DNA of 64,000 nt, from assembly GCF_022921075.1 (NCBI RefSeq), contig NZ_CP095050.1, positions 806,001 to 870,000 on the forward strand. Direction: 5' to 3'. A program made the translations under genes and the position numbers. Position 1 is the first letter of the stretch. Each line of letters opens with the position of its first letter. This stretch comes from Hymenobacter sp. 5317J-9. Lineage in GTDB: Bacteria; Bacteroidota; Bacteroidia; Cytophagales; Hymenobacteraceae. A model generated the notes under the pieces. That model had not been told where the DNA came from, searched no databases, and saw only the letters and a program-made list of their open reading frames with translations. Below, piece by piece: positions 63,771 to 64,000 of this stretch.

Positions 63771-64000
63771 ATGAATGAAATTTCAAATTTGGCGCGAATT
63801 GTGACATCGCGTAGCTTGGCGTCTTTGCCGGTTTTGGACCTGGCAAGCACCCGGCCCAATAAGGAAAACCAATTCGTGGCCACCCTCACCGCAACGCCGG
63901 GAGCCACCCAGCTGCAAGTGGTGAAGGCGCTGTATGGCAAGCCCACCGCCGCCAACGTGCGCGCCCTGCAACGCCTGCAGTCGCGCGTGAAAAACAAGCT
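63771..64000 (+). CDS. Hypothetical protein, N-terminal part (cut by window edge)
   Basis: 76 codons are visible from the ATG at 63771. MNEISNLARIVTSRSLASLP begins it, and PGATQLQVVKALYGKPTAAN and VRALQRLQSRVKNK follow, suggesting a helical basic protein. The codon pattern becomes GC-rich in the third position after residue 30, as in real genes of this genome. No family recognised. It is the first gene on the plus strand after the ABC block. Confidence 0.55.
   Translation, partial: MNEISNLARIVTSRSLASLPVLDLASTRPNKENQFVATLTATPGATQLQVVKALYGKPTAANVRALQRLQSRVKNK

Noticed and set aside
63578..63997. 139-codon minus-strand frame at the right edge
   Set aside because: It is antisense to a better supported plus-strand gene (63771 onward) and runs through AT-rich non-coding sequence with no domain.

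Overview
The window reads as chromosome of a GC-rich member of the Bacteroidota, most like Hymenobacter and its relatives (Cytophagales). The evidence is the Bacteroidota -7 promoter box (TAnnTTTG) in front of many genes, two proteins with type IX secretion (Por) C-terminal sorting domains, a fused secDF, TonB-dependent and DUF5777-type outer-membrane proteins, DUF4268, a GlmU-like fused sugar enzyme and an Ala/Pro-rich proteome. No rRNA, tRNA, prophage, transposase, CRISPR array or recognisable conjugative element was found. About 57 protein genes are supported, two of them cut by the window edges.

Layout. 0-3 kb (minus): two periplasmic chaperone/prolyl isomerases. 3-6 kb (minus): a complete partner-switching module (SpoIIE-type phosphatase, STAS antagonist, anti-sigma-type kinase). 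6-16.8 kb: guaB, a secreted esterase, an SDR enzyme, an FRG-domain protein, hrpB helicase, an SBBP beta-propeller, a DUF2071 protein and a rhodanese. 16.8-22.4 kb: a vitamin uptake neighbourhood with PnuC, a NadR-type riboside kinase reading without a stop into an aldose-1-epimerase, and a TPP riboswitch in front of a TonB-dependent receptor. 22.4-29.8 kb: APC permease, a glutaryl-CoA-type dehydrogenase, a HIRAN protein, ruvB, a YdeI-like protein and queG. 30-33.4 kb: four tandem ferritin-like (desiccation-related type) proteins. 33.7-38.4 kb: BatD-like protein, aroC, a DUF3298-like protein and Nfu.

38.5-42.8 kb (minus) holds a cytochrome/YceI/DUF5777 set and an ECF sigma factor overlapping a gene whose product joins a cytoplasmic head, one inner-membrane helix, a long linker and a C-terminal outer-membrane beta-barrel. 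That protein looks like a dual-membrane-spanning anti-sigma factor. 42.9-45.9 kb is secDF with a one-base frame break. 46-53 kb is repeat-rich: a 21-bp array, four copies of a roughly 100-bp palindrome, udk, rdgB and rpmE. 53.3-58.3 kb (plus) is housekeeping: GlmU-like, holB, hemC, a cyclophilin and an RmlD-like reductase. 58.4-64 kb holds a peptide-type ABC importer without its ATPase and a protein made of GGTGGWGND repeats.

The least explained signals are non-coding: at least six intergenic inverted repeats, each built from its own degenerate short tandem unit (seven bases at five loci, eight at one), plus the 21-bp array. The best candidate for a regulatory system of interest is the sigma factor and envelope-spanning protein pair at 40.6-42.8 kb.
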